64,000 bases of DNA, taken from JAIBJN01 sp963699495 (GTDB lineage: Bacteria > Actinomycetota > Thermoleophilia > Gaiellales > Gaiellaceae). The notes under the pieces were generated by a model. The model saw only the letters and a program-made list of their open reading frames with translations, did not search any database and had not been told where the DNA came from. The stretch lies in contig CAVOUB010000005.1 of assembly GCA_963699495.1 (NCBI GenBank), forward strand, positions 620,001 through 684,000, read 5' to 3'. The position numbers and the translations under genes are program-made. Shown here piece after piece: positions 1 to 8,508 of this stretch (positions are counted from its first letter, which is position 1; every line of letters starts with the position of its first letter).

Positions 1-60
1 CACATCGAGATCCTGGGAGTCACCGACCGAGGCCGCGTGCTCTTCCACGCCACGCGATAG
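1..60 (+). CDS. C-terminal end of an unidentified protein (partial)
   Basis: Frame 1 is open from the window edge to a TAG at 58-60 and encodes 19 residues ending GRVLFHATR. Only this tail is visible, so neither family nor function can be given. It is called coding because the frame is open to the edge and a short gap follows. It could equally be a chance open frame. Confidence 0.4.
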   Translation, partial: HIEILGVTDRGRVLFHATR

Positions 61-122
61 GCACGGCGCAGTCGAACGCCAGCTCACGTTCTTGGGTTTG
101 CGAGGAGCTTCGGCGGGCTGAG

Positions 123-590
123 CTAGGGACTCTCGACCCGGCGGAGCCAGGCCTCGCGCCAGTGGGGATAGATGCGCGGGGGCAGGAGCGGTGGTAATCG
201 CCCGTGCAGATGACGCCGTCGAGGATGACGCAGTCCTTCCTGATCGTCAGCATGCGCCCGTCTTCTCGTCGATGATCTTCTCGATTCGGCGCAGCACGCG
301 CGCCCGCCGGCCGCAGTACTTGAGCAGTTCGGAATCGAACCGAAGCCCTTGCGTCTTGTCGTCCTCGTCCAGCGTCGCGAAGATCTCTTGAGCCCGAGGG
401 CAACGCATGGGATCTCGATGAGCGCGAGGAACGCCTGGGCGAACCAGACCGGAGCCTGCTCGTAGTCTGAGGTCGGATAGCCCGCCGGCACCGCGAGGAA
501 CACGGCGACGATCGGCAGGAGCCCAAGTGATGGGCGACCCAATCAATCCCAGTGCGGTAGCGATTAGCCTCCGCGGCGGGATGATAATGT
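123..590 (-). pseudogene. Frameshifted remnant of a small conserved protein
   Basis: No single frame is convincing, but three minus-strand frames give consecutive protein-like pieces. About 542-396 encodes a hydrophobic stretch followed by YPTSDYEQAPVWFAQAF. About 396-247 encodes FATLDEDDKTQGLRF and then RIEKIIDEKTG. About 250-190 encodes MLTIRKDCVILDGVICTGDY. About 190-123 encodes IYPHWREAWLRRVESP and a stop. Joined, they make a plausible protein of roughly 130-150 residues with an N-terminal membrane segment and a Cys-containing C-terminal part. At least three frame changes are needed, so the copy is decayed or this stretch is poorly assembled. I do not recognise the family. No other gene covers positions 61-606. 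Confidence 0.5.
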
Positions 591-606
591 CGTTGCAGGT
601 GTCACG

Positions 607-1416
607 ATGACGGTTGGTGGTGCACCGAAGCTCGTGGTGGTGCTGGCGCTCGCCGCGTGCCTCTCGGCCGCCTGCAGCAGCGACGGCGGGAGCGGGAAGG
701 ACACGACGGCCGCGTCCGGGCCGACCACCACCGAGGAGGCACGGGTGCTGCCCCCGTCCGACTTCGCCGCCGAAGCGGCCGACTTCAGCGTCGCCCTCAC
801 CTGGACGCCGCCTCCCGGGGACGTCGAGCGCTACGCGCTCTACCGGGACGGCTTCGCCCTCATGAGCGTCGCCGGGACGGAGACGACGTTCACCGACGAA
901 GACGTCCTTCCGGGCGAACAGCACACCTACGAGATCGAGTCGCGGGTCGGCAAGACGGCCTCCGACCGGATCTCCGTGGCGGCCACGACCGTGGTCCCGC
1001 CGGTGAAGGCCGCGCGCCTCGAGGGGACCTTCAACGTCAGGACGCGGTTCGTCAGCAAGACCGGGTACGGGGACTACACGAAGCCGAACTTCGGCTGGCA
1101 GTTCAAGCCGCGGTGCGAGGAGGGGCCCTGCAACGTCGTGTGGAGCGACCTGCAGACGACACGCATCCGCGCAAACCTGCAGCGTCACGGGGGCCGGTAC
1201 CGAGGCGAGTACACCGGCCGGTTCACGATCGAATGCAGCGGCACCCCGTCGACGTCGTCAGTCACGATCGCCCTCCGCGTGGATCGAGCCGGAGTGGTCG
1301 ACGGTGAGTGGCGCGCCACGAGGCTCCTGGGAACCATCGATCAGAGCGAAGTGGCCCAGCTCGGCTGCCGCTCCGCAGAAGCGCGTCTCGCGGTCCGCGC
1401 CCGTCTGGCGCGGTGA
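607..1416 (+). CDS. Lipoprotein with a fibronectin type III-like domain
   Basis: The 269-residue product starts with a signal peptide ending in a lipobox (LSAAC, Cys about residue 23), so it is predicted to be lipid-anchored on the outer face of the membrane. A Ser/Thr/Gly-rich tether follows. Residues about 48-110 look like a fibronectin type III domain, with FSVALTWTPP followed by YALYRDG. The C-terminal part contains four Cys (CEEGPC, then CSG and CRS) that could form disulfides and does not resemble a family I know. The ATG at 607 places the signal peptide correctly. It is a single gene with no operon partner; the binding target is unknown. Confidence 0.75.
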   Translation: MTVGGAPKLVVVLALAACLSAACSSDGGSGKDTTAASGPTTTEEARVLPPSDFAAEAADFSVALTWTPPPGDVERYALYRDGFALMSVAGTETTFTDEDVLPGEQHTYEIESRVGKTASDRISVAATTVVPPVKAARLEGTFNVRTRFVSKTGYGDYTKPNFGWQFKPRCEEGPCNVVWSDLQTTRIRANLQRHGGRYRGEYTGRFTIECSGTPSTSSVTIALRVDRAGVVDGEWRATRLLGTIDQSEVAQLGCRSAEARLAVRARLAR

Positions 1417-1624
1417 CCTGAGGGCGACGCTCACCTACGCGGTCACGCGCTGGTCGTAGAGCGGCCATACCGCTCTCATACCGGCAGCCGACCGTTCCCA
1501 TCCCAAGGTCTCCCATGGTGAGATACGTACCGATCAACGAGTTGCAACGAGGGACACGCGGCGACTCAACCCCCTAGGCTCGCCTCCGGAGCAGCTAGCG
1601 GCAGCAGCTCCGACGAGGCGTAGG

Positions 1625-1648
1625 ACGGCCGGCCGATCAGCCGGCCGT
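1625..1648. terminator. GC-rich inverted repeat, possible terminator
   Basis: Perfect 9-base arms (ACGGCCGGC at 1625-1633, GCCGGCCGT at 1640-1648) flank a 6-base loop, between the stop at 1416 and the start at 1703. There is no U-tract, which is usual in such GC-rich genomes, so a terminator role is inferred. The rest of the 286-base gap shows nothing else clear. Confidence 0.4.
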
Positions 1649-1702
1649 CGTCGTGCCGGGGGTCTCTCCGGTTCGGGCGTACTACACTCCGGCCCTCGGG
1701 AC

Positions 1703-2170
1703 ATGAGAACGACTCTCACCGCTTTGTGCGCCGCTCTCCTCCTGGGTCTGGCGGCTGCGTGCGGAGGGGATGACGACGGCGACGCCGAGGACCAATTCCT
1801 CGCCCAGGTCAACGCGGTCTGCGCAAACTACGGTCCCAAGCTCGCGCTGCTGACCCCGCCCGTCGAGAGCGAGGAGGAGTGGGCGGCAATCGCGGCCGAC
1901 ATGGGCGACCTGCTGGAGGCCTCGGTGAACGAGCTGCGCCTCCTGGAGCCGCCGGAAAGCCTCGGTGGGGACTACGCCGAGTGGCTCGGCCTCCGCAGCG
2001 AGATCCTCACGGCCATGCGCGACCTCCAGACTGCCGGCGCGGCGCACGACGCTTCGGGCGTCGAGGCCAGCCTGGGGCGGATCGACGAGGCAATCGCCGA
2101 GGCCGACCCGCTCGCCGAGCAGATCGGCTTCGCGGACTGCTCGCCCACGGGCGTCACGACGGCGACCTAG
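1703..2170 (+). CDS. Small predicted lipoprotein
   Basis: The 155-residue product has a short signal peptide with a lipobox (LAAAC, Cys about residue 20) followed by an acidic GGDDDGDAED linker. The mature part is mostly helical and acidic, with Cys near residues 39 and 147 that could pair. I do not recognise a family; it resembles the many short helical lipoproteins of Actinobacteria. Its TAG stop lies in a CTAG at 2167-2170 that also carries the stop of the convergent crotonase gene. Confidence 0.7.
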   Translation: MRTTLTALCAALLLGLAAACGGDDDGDAEDQFLAQVNAVCANYGPKLALLTPPVESEEEWAAIAADMGDLLEASVNELRLLEPPESLGGDYAEWLGLRSEILTAMRDLQTAGAAHDASGVEASLGRIDEAIAEADPLAEQIGFADCSPTGVTTAT

Positions 2171-2937
2171 ACACCTCTGAAGCGCGGCTCCCGCTTCTCG
2201 AGGAACGCCGCCACGCCTTCGGCGAAATCCTCCGTCCGGGTCGCCGCGAGCTGGAGCTGGGCTTCGAGCTCGAGCTGGTCCTCGAGCCGCGAGGATGCTG
2301 CTCGCTCGAAGAGGCGCTTCGTCATGGCGATCGCCCGCGTCGGCAGCGCGGCGAGCTCGGCGGCCCGCTCCTGCGCGCGCGCGAGCACGTCGGCGACCGG
2401 GACGACTTCCGAGACCAGGCCCCAGGCCAGCGCCTCGTCGGCGCCGATCTTGCGGCCCGAGCACATCCACTCGAACGCGCGGGCGTAGCCGAGCAGCCGG
2501 GGGACAAGCCAGGAGCCGCCCGTGTCGGGAACGAGGCCGACGTTCACGAACGCGGGGACGAACACCGCCGAGTCGGCGGCGATCCGAAGGTCGCAGGCGC
2601 AGGCCAGCGAGAGCCCCGCCCCGGCGGCTGGGCCGTTCACCGCGGCGAGGACGGGCTTCTCCAGCCTGCGGAGGCCGAGGACGTGTCGGTTCCAGCGGCC
2701 GCGCAGGAGGGCCGCGACGTCACGCTCTCCCTCACTGAGCTCGGCGAGATCCTGGCCGACGCAGAAGCCCCGCCCCGACCCGGTCAGCACAACGGCCCGC
2801 ACCTCGCGGTCGGCCGCCTCGCCGAGCGCTCCTGCGAATCCCTGGTGGGTCGCCGAGTCGAACGCATTCAGCTTGTCGGGCCGGTTGAGCGCGATCGTCA
2901 GCACCGCGCCGGCGCGTGTCACCTCGACCTCGGCCAT
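2167..2937 (-). CDS. Enoyl-CoA hydratase/isomerase family, PaaG-like
   Basis: A 256-residue crotonase-fold protein expected to act on an acyl-CoA thioester in the cytosol. The oxyanion-hole segments are GFCVGQDL (57-64) and NGPAAGAG (101-108). The position of the second catalytic Glu of true hydratases is Asp138 (LVPDTGG), and the first Glu is replaced by a small residue. That pattern is known from PaaG-type ring-epoxy/oxepin-CoA isomerases, so isomerase is more likely than hydratase. The ATG at 2937 begins the conserved MAEVEVTRAG strand; longer reading would cross the promoter of the divergent protease gene 43 bases away. The substrate is unknown. Confidence 0.85.
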   Translation of the reverse strand: MAEVEVTRAGAVLTIALNRPDKLNAFDSATHQGFAGALGEAADREVRAVVLTGSGRGFCVGQDLAELSEGERDVAALLRGRWNRHVLGLRRLEKPVLAAVNGPAAGAGLSLACACDLRIAADSAVFVPAFVNVGLVPDTGGSWLVPRLLGYARAFEWMCSGRKIGADEALAWGLVSEVVPVADVLARAQERAAELAALPTRAIAMTKRLFERAASSRLEDQLELEAQLQLAATRTEDFAEGVAAFLEKREPRFRGV

Positions 2938-2980
2938 TCGGCTCCTCGGTAGACCTGTGCGTGTCCGGTAGCTTGACCGG

Positions 2981-3961
2981 ATGGCCGATCTTACGTTCAT
3001 TTCCTCGGAGGAGGTCACCGAGGACGAGGCGCTCGACGCGTACTCGCGGGCCGTCGTCTCGATCGCCGAGCGCCTGTCGCCGTCCGTGGCGAACCTGCGC
3101 GTCTCGCGGCGGGTGCGCGGCGGCCGCAGGGCGCTGGGCGGAGGGAGCGGCGTGGTCATCACGCCGGACGGGTTCATGCTGACGTCGGCTCACGTCGTCG
3201 CAGGGACGGACGGCAAGGTGGAGGCGTCCTTCGTCGACGGCAGGGAGGTCAGGGCCGAGGTCGTCGGCGCCGACCCGCTCTCGGACCTCGCCGTGCTGCG
3301 CTCCGAGGCGGCCGACCTCGCACCGGCGACCCTCGGCGATGCCGAGGGTCTGCGCGTGGGGCAGCTCGTCGTCGCGATCGGGAATCCGAACGGGTTCGCC
3401 GGATCGGTGACCGCCGGGGTGATCTCGGCGCTCGGCCGCTCGCTGCCGGTGCGCTCCAGGGCCGCCGGGAGGATCGTCGAGAACGTCATCCAGACCGACG
3501 CGGCCCTCAACCCCGGGAACTCCGGCGGGGCGCTCGCCGACGGTCGCGGCTGCGTGATCGGGATCAACACCGCGGTCGCCGGCGTCGGCCTCGGCCTTGC
3601 GGTGCCCATCAACGGGACGACGCGGAAGATCATCGGCGCCCTCATGCGGGAAGGCCGCTTCACGCGCGCGTACATCGGCATCGCCGGGGGCTCCAGGCCG
3701 CTGCCGCCGCGGCTCGCCCGCGAGCTCGGCCGCGCCACGTGCATCGAGGTGGTGGAGGTCGTGGAGGGGAGCCCGGCCGCGAAGGCGGGGCTCCGGCCGG
3801 AGGACCTGATCGTCGAGGTGGCCGGGACGCCGGTCGAGGGCGTGGACGACCTCCAGCGGCTCATGGACGGCGAGCTGATCGGCGACCGTGTGGCCGCGAC
3901 CGTGGTCCGCGAGGGCCGCACCGTCACCGTCGAGCTCGTCCCCGTCGAGCTCGAGGTCTAG
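2981..3961 (+). CDS. HtrA/DegP-family serine protease with PDZ domain, no signal peptide
   Basis: The 326-residue product has a trypsin-like domain (about 35-220) and one PDZ domain (about 235-325). The catalytic triad is His71 (TSAHVV), Asp102 (DPLSDLAV) and Ser181 (GNSGGA). Family members usually carry a signal peptide or membrane anchor and act in quality control outside the membrane. None is seen here: the N-terminus is acidic (MADLTFISSEEVTEDEA), which suggests a cytosolic location or an incomplete start. No earlier in-frame start with a hydrophobic stretch is visible. The gene is divergent from the PaaG-like gene. Confidence 0.9.
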   Translation: MADLTFISSEEVTEDEALDAYSRAVVSIAERLSPSVANLRVSRRVRGGRRALGGGSGVVITPDGFMLTSAHVVAGTDGKVEASFVDGREVRAEVVGADPLSDLAVLRSEAADLAPATLGDAEGLRVGQLVVAIGNPNGFAGSVTAGVISALGRSLPVRSRAAGRIVENVIQTDAALNPGNSGGALADGRGCVIGINTAVAGVGLGLAVPINGTTRKIIGALMREGRFTRAYIGIAGGSRPLPPRLARELGRATCIEVVEVVEGSPAAKAGLRPEDLIVEVAGTPVEGVDDLQRLMDGELIGDRVAATVVREGRTVTVELVPVELEV

Positions 3962-3979
3962 TCGGTCATTATCCGCGGC

Positions 3980-5164
3980 GTGTCGGCGCCCGGAAACGAC
4001 CTGCTGCAGTGGACGCTGCTCCGGCCTCCGCGCCTGCGGACGCTGGAGGACGACGGCGAGCGCCACGCGAGCTGGCTCGAGCTCTTCTTCGACGTCGTCT
4101 TCGTCGTCGCGATCGCGCAGCTCGCCGAGGAGCTGGCGCTCGACCACTCGCTCCGCGGCTTCCTCGTCTTCGGCGCGCTCTTTCTGCCGGTCTTCATCGC
4201 CTGGCAGGGGTTCACGATCTACGCGGACCGCTTCGACACGGACGACGTCGTCTTCCGGCTCGCGATCTTCGCCGCCATGCTCGCGATCGCCGCGCTCGCC
4301 GTGCAGGTCCCCGACGCGGCGCACGGCGAGAGCACCGGGTTCGTCGTCTCGTATGTCGTCCTCAGATCGCTCCTGGTCGCGCTCTACCTGCGGTCGTACC
4401 GTCACGTCCCGCAGGCGCGCCCGCTGATCGCGCGCTACGCGGCCGGCTACTCGCTCGGCATCGCCCTCTGGCTCGTCTCGCTCGCGTTCCCCGCGCCTTG
4501 GCGCTACGTCCTCTGGGGCGTCGCCCTCGCCTGGGAGTACAGCCTTCCCGTCCGCTTCCGCCGCTTCCACTCGGCCATTCCGGTGAGCACGGGGCACATC
4601 CCGGAGCGGTTCGCGCTCTTCACGATCATCGTCCTCGGCGAGACGATCGTCGCGGTCGCGCTCGGAACGGCCGGGAGCGACTGGGCGGCCCCCTCGGCGG
4701 TCGCCGGGGCCCTCGGGTTCGTCGCGGCGGCGGCGCTCTGGTGGATCTACTTCGGGACCGGTGCGGGGATGGAGATGGTGCCAACGGTGCGGGCGATCCT
4801 CGTCTTCACCCACGCCCACATCCCCCTCCTGGCGGCGCTCACGGCGGTGAGCGCGGGCGTCGCGCTCGGGATCGAGCAGGCCGAGCACGACCACCTCGAC
4901 GCCGGCACCCGGTGGGCGCTCGCCGGCGGCGCCGGCCTCTACCTCGCATGCCTCACGGTGGCGCAGCGCTCGCTCGTGCGCGGCGTCTCGCGGCGCAAGG
5001 TGAGCGCCCGCGTTCTGGCGATTGCGGCGCTCGCGCTGCTGGCCGCCGCCGGCGCGACGCTGGCGCCGTGGCTCTTCGTCGGGGTGACCGCGGCGGTCCT
5101 CCTCGCGCTCGTCGCCTTCGAGATGTGGGCCTACCACCAGGTCCAGCGCACCGTCTCGGCCTAG
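3980..5164 (+). CDS. LtrA-family (low temperature requirement A) membrane protein
   Basis: The 394-residue polytopic membrane protein opens with PPRLRTLEDD and WLELFFDVVFVVAIAQL, the signature of the bacterial LtrA family; the conserved HIPERFALFTIIVLGE segment follows around residue 210. About ten hydrophobic segments are visible. The family was named from a Listeria cold-growth mutant and its biochemical role remains unclear. The GTG at 3980 is 18 bases after the protease stop, so co-transcription is possible. Its stop shares CTAG with a convergent homologue of the same family. Confidence 0.88.
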   Translation: MSAPGNDLLQWTLLRPPRLRTLEDDGERHASWLELFFDVVFVVAIAQLAEELALDHSLRGFLVFGALFLPVFIAWQGFTIYADRFDTDDVVFRLAIFAAMLAIAALAVQVPDAAHGESTGFVVSYVVLRSLLVALYLRSYRHVPQARPLIARYAAGYSLGIALWLVSLAFPAPWRYVLWGVALAWEYSLPVRFRRFHSAIPVSTGHIPERFALFTIIVLGETIVAVALGTAGSDWAAPSAVAGALGFVAAAALWWIYFGTGAGMEMVPTVRAILVFTHAHIPLLAALTAVSAGVALGIEQAEHDHLDAGTRWALAGGAGLYLACLTVAQRSLVRGVSRRKVSARVLAIAALALLAAAGATLAPWLFVGVTAAVLLALVAFEMWAYHQVQRTVSA

Positions 5165-6351
5165 CCGATCTCTATCCCGCCCTCCCCGTGCCGGTGGGAT
5201 TCGTGCGTCGCCAGCTCGAGCATGACCTGGGCCACGAGGGCGACGGCGAGGATCGCGAGGAAAAGGACGATCCCGATGTCCGGGCCGAGGGCCGCGAGCA
5301 CGAGCGCAAGCGCTGCTGTCCCGACGCGAAGCCAGAGGTCGACGTCGCGCCGCGAGTGGCTGGTGACGAGGTGGATGACCGCGACGGAGCCCATGAAGAG
5401 GGCCACGCCCGCGCCGATGATCCACGAGACCTCGTCCGTCAGGCCGGTGTCCTCGGTGGCCTTGATCGCCAGCTTGATCCCGGCCCCGAGCGCCGCCAGC
5501 CCGATCAGCAGCGGCAGGTGCGCATAGAGATAGGTCTGGCCGGCCGCGATCGTCCCCCGCACCACCGAGGTGTCCACGTAGTCGAAGTAGATCCACCAGA
5601 GCGCTCCCGCGATGACGAAGCCGAGTGCCGCCACGGCGGCCGACTCGACCCCCCAGCTCACCGTCGTGGTCCCGATGACGACCGCCAGGATGCTCTCGCC
5701 GAAGACGATGATGGTGAAGAGGCCGACCCGCTCCGGGATGTGGGACGCGTGGATCGGCACCACCCGGATGCGCATGCCGCTGGCGAGCGGCGTCCCCAGG
5801 TCGATCGCGAGCGCGAGCGCCCAGAGCCAGTAGCGGTACGGCGGCGGGACGGCGGCCGAGACGACGAAGAGGGCGATGCTCGCCGAGAACGCCGGGATGT
5901 AGACGTTGAGGAGCGGGCGCGCCTGCGGCAGGTGCCACCACGCGCGGGCATTGAGGAGGACGACGACTGCCCGGACGGCCGCGTACGCGAGCGCGAAGCT
6001 CGCGGTCTCCCCATGGAAGGCCTCCGGGATCACGGACGCGAGCACGGCGACCAGGAACATGCCGACGAGCATGAGGACGCGGTGCGGCGGGTCGTCCGTG
6101 TCGAAGCGGTCGGCGTAGAACGTGTACCCGACCCAGGCCCACCAGACCGCGACGAAGAGGCCCGCGAAGATCAGGAAGCCGTGGAGGCTCGGATCCGCGG
6201 CGAGCCCGTCGGCGAGCTGCGCGACCGCGACGACGAAGACGAGGTCGAAGAAGAGCTCCAGCCAGGTGGCGTGCCGCTCGTCGCCGGCCTCCTCCTCGAG
6301 CGTCCGCAGCCGGGGTGGGTCGTGCCAGCGGGAACGCATGCCGGCAAGCAT
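5161..6351 (-). CDS. Second LtrA-family membrane protein
   Basis: The 396-residue polytopic protein is clearly homologous to its convergent neighbour: PPRLRTLEEE, WLELFFDLVFVVAVAQL and HIPERVGLFTIIVFGES occur in the same order. The C-terminus ends in a His-rich tail (THESHRHGEGG) that the other copy lacks. The stop lies in the shared CTAG at 5161-5164. The start may be the ATG at 6351 or the next in-frame ATG four codons later. Function is unknown, as for the family. Confidence 0.87.
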   Translation of the reverse strand: MLAGMRSRWHDPPRLRTLEEEAGDERHATWLELFFDLVFVVAVAQLADGLAADPSLHGFLIFAGLFVAVWWAWVGYTFYADRFDTDDPPHRVLMLVGMFLVAVLASVIPEAFHGETASFALAYAAVRAVVVLLNARAWWHLPQARPLLNVYIPAFSASIALFVVSAAVPPPYRYWLWALALAIDLGTPLASGMRIRVVPIHASHIPERVGLFTIIVFGESILAVVIGTTTVSWGVESAAVAALGFVIAGALWWIYFDYVDTSVVRGTIAAGQTYLYAHLPLLIGLAALGAGIKLAIKATEDTGLTDEVSWIIGAGVALFMGSVAVIHLVTSHSRRDVDLWLRVGTAALALVLAALGPDIGIVLFLAILAVALVAQVMLELATHESHRHGEGGIEIG

Positions 6352-6412
6352 GCCTCGAAGAGCGGACTCGGTGGCGTCTTCGTCGGGGATCGAGGCCCGG
6401 TCGGCCTCTGTG

Positions 6413-7180
6413 CTAGCGGCCCTCGAACTCGGGCTTGCGCTTCTCGGTGAACGCCGTCAGGCCCTCGCGCGCGTCCTCGGAGGCGAAGGCGAGGTAGAGC
6501 GCCTTGCGCTCGTAGTCGAGGCCGGTCTCGAGCGTCGACTCGAACGCCCGGTTGACGGACTCCTTGGCGAGGCGCTGGGCAACCGGGCCTTTCTCGGCAA
6601 TCGCCCGCGCAACGGCCTTTGCCTCCTCGAGCCACGCCTCACGTGCGACCACCCGAGCGACGATCCCCGCGCGCTCGGCCTCCACGGCGTCGAGGAAGCG
6701 GCCGGAGAGGATCACGTCCATCGCCTTCGCCTTGCCGATCGCCCGGGTGAGCCGCTGAGTGCCGCCTGCGCCGGGGATGATCCCGAGACCGGTCTCCGGC
6801 TGGCCGAAGCGAGCAGTCTCGGACGCGATGATGAGATCGCAGGCCATCGCCAGCTCGTTGCCCCCGCCGAGGCAGTATCCGGACACTGCGGCAACCAGCG
6901 GTGTCCGCACCTTGCGGATCGCGTCCCAGCGGTCGATGCGGCGCGCCTCGTACATGTCCATCGCGCTCGCCTCGGCCATCTCGCCGATGTCCGCGCCGGC
7001 CGCGAAGGCGCGGTCGGAGCCGCCGAGGACGATGCAGCGCACCTCGTCGTCGTCGTCGAGCGCCTCGAGCACCTCCACGAGCTCGGTCATGAGCTCGTCG
7101 TTGAGAGCGTTGAGGGCCTCGGGGCGGTTGAGGAGGACGACCGCAATCGGCTCCTCCCGCTCGACGAGAAGAGCGCTCAT
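6413..7180 (-). CDS. Enoyl-CoA hydratase (crotonase), canonical active site
   Basis: The 255-residue product keeps both catalytic glutamates of true enoyl-CoA hydratases, Glu109 (GGGNELAMACD) and Glu129 (GQPETGLGIIPG), plus the oxyanion segment FAAGADI near residue 60. It should hydrate 2-enoyl-CoA to 3-hydroxyacyl-CoA in beta-oxidation or a related route. It is the last gene of the minus-strand operon from 10944. Its ATG (7180) overlaps the TGA of the hydrolase-cyclase gene by 4 bases, which suggests translational coupling and fixes this start over a longer in-frame one. Confidence 0.92.
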   Translation of the reverse strand: MSALLVEREEPIAVVLLNRPEALNALNDELMTELVEVLEALDDDDEVRCIVLGGSDRAFAAGADIGEMAEASAMDMYEARRIDRWDAIRKVRTPLVAAVSGYCLGGGNELAMACDLIIASETARFGQPETGLGIIPGAGGTQRLTRAIGKAKAMDVILSGRFLDAVEAERAGIVARVVAREAWLEEAKAVARAIAEKGPVAQRLAKESVNRAFESTLETGLDYERKALYLAFASEDAREGLTAFTEKRKPEFEGR

Positions 7181-8508
7181 TGGCCCACCACCGCGTAGAG
7201 CTGCCACGTGCCGGGCACTCCGCGCAGCTCGACCGCGTCACGCTTCTCGAACTCGAGGCCCGAGCCGACGACCAGGTCCTTCACGGTGCTCGACACGAGC
7301 ACCTCGCCCGGACCAGCCTCTGCTGCGATCCTCGCGCCGATGTGGACGGCGATGCCCGCCATGCCGTCGGCGGTCAGCTCCAGCTCTCCCGTGTGGATGC
7401 CTGCTCGCACCTCGAGGCCGACGCCCCGGACGGACTCGACGATCGCCCGCGCGGCGCGGGCGGCGCGCGCAGGGCCGTCGAAACGGGCGAGGGTGCCGTC
7501 GCCCGCCGTGTCCACCTCCACCCCGGCGAACCGGGTCAGCTCGCCGCGGACGAGCGCGTGGTACCGCGCCAGGAGCTCCCGCCAGCGCCGGTCACCGAGC
7601 TCGACGGCGCGCCCGGTCGAGTCGACGACGTCCGTGAAGAGCACGGTCGCCAGGACACGGTCCGGCGCTGCCCCGCCACGCACGCCCGTGAGGAACTCCT
7701 CCACTTCGTCGAGGATCTGGCCGCTGTCGATCCAGGGGACATGGTCGTCGCCCTCCAGCTCGACGTAGCGCGCGCCGGGAATCCGGTCGGCCATGTACCG
7801 GCCCTCCTCCGGGCGCGCGTCGAGGTCCCCCCGGCGGTGAAGGACGAGCGTCGGCACGCTCACGGTCGGCAGGACTTCGCGCACGTCGATCTGGCTGTTC
7901 ATGAGGATGAGATCACGTGCCGCGCCCGGGCTCGCCGCCGCCCGCGCACGGGCCGACCACCAGCGAACGAGGGCGGGATCGGCGTTCGGCGCCATTTTCC
8001 CGAGGTCGCTCTGGGCGCCCCACGTGCGCTCGATCTCCTCCGCGTGGGCACGGCGCTCGGCCGGGGTCGCCGCCCACGGGTAGTCGTCGTCCGGGTCCTG
8101 GCGCTTGGCATACGCGCCGTAGAGGACGAGCGCGGTCGTCCGGGCGGGGTAGGTGGCGGCGAAGAGGATCGCCATCGGGCCGCCTTCGGAGTAGCCGAGG
8201 AGCGCGGCTCGCTCGCTTCCGACTGCGTCCATCACCGCCCGGACGTCGTCCATTCGCGTCTCCAGGTCGGGCAGGCCGCCCGGCCGGTCGGAGAGACCCG
8301 TGCCGCGCTTGTCGAAGCGGATAAGGCGCGAGAACGACGAGAGCCGCTCCAGGAAGAGCGCAGACCGCGGCTCCTCCCAGTCGCTCTCGAGATGCGAGAC
8401 GAAGCCCGGGACGAGGACGAGGTCGAGCGGGCCCTCGCCCGTGACCTGGTACGCGATGTTGACGTCGCCGCTCCTCGCGTAGCGCGTCTCCGCCCGCACG
8501 AGCGTCAC
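7177..8508 (-). CDS. Alpha/beta hydrolase fused to a divergent class III nucleotide cyclase domain
   Basis: The 443-residue product has an alpha/beta hydrolase domain (about 1-260) with nucleophile Ser107 in GYSEGG and a plausible acid/His pair (GDLDAR, then GDDHVPW). A class III cyclase-type domain follows (about 270-440): FTDVVDST and GDGTLARF carry the metal-binding Asp residues. The substrate-selecting Lys position is Asp (VEVDTAGD), and the Asn of the usual VNxxAR helix is His (VHIGAR), so cyclase activity is doubtful. This fusion type is widespread in Actinobacteria and mostly uncharacterised. It sits between two crotonase genes with GTGA and ATGA overlaps, so it probably serves the same acyl-CoA pathway as an esterase or sensor. 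The GTG start overlaps the upstream stop. Confidence 0.85.
   Translation of the reverse strand: MTLVRAETRYARSGDVNIAYQVTGEGPLDLVLVPGFVSHLESDWEEPRSALFLERLSSFSRLIRFDKRGTGLSDRPGGLPDLETRMDDVRAVMDAVGSERAALLGYSEGGPMAILFAATYPARTTALVLYGAYAKRQDPDDDYPWAATPAERRAHAEEIERTWGAQSDLGKMAPNADPALVRWWSARARAAASPGAARDLILMNSQIDVREVLPTVSVPTLVLHRRGDLDARPEEGRYMADRIPGARYVELEGDDHVPWIDSGQILDEVEEFLTGVRGGAAPDRVLATVLFTDVVDSTGRAVELGDRRWRELLARYHALVRGELTRFAGVEVDTAGDGTLARFDGPARAARAARAIVESVRGVGLEVRAGIHTGELELTADGMAGIAVHIGARIAAEAGPGEVLVSSTVKDLVVGSGLEFEKRDAVELRGVPGTWQLYAVVGQ

Noticed and set aside
2732..6142. Very long minus-strand open frame (over 1100 codons)
   Set aside because: It is Arg/Gly/Asp-rich with no domain and runs antisense to the HtrA and LtrA genes; long stop-free shadow frames are expected at this GC content.
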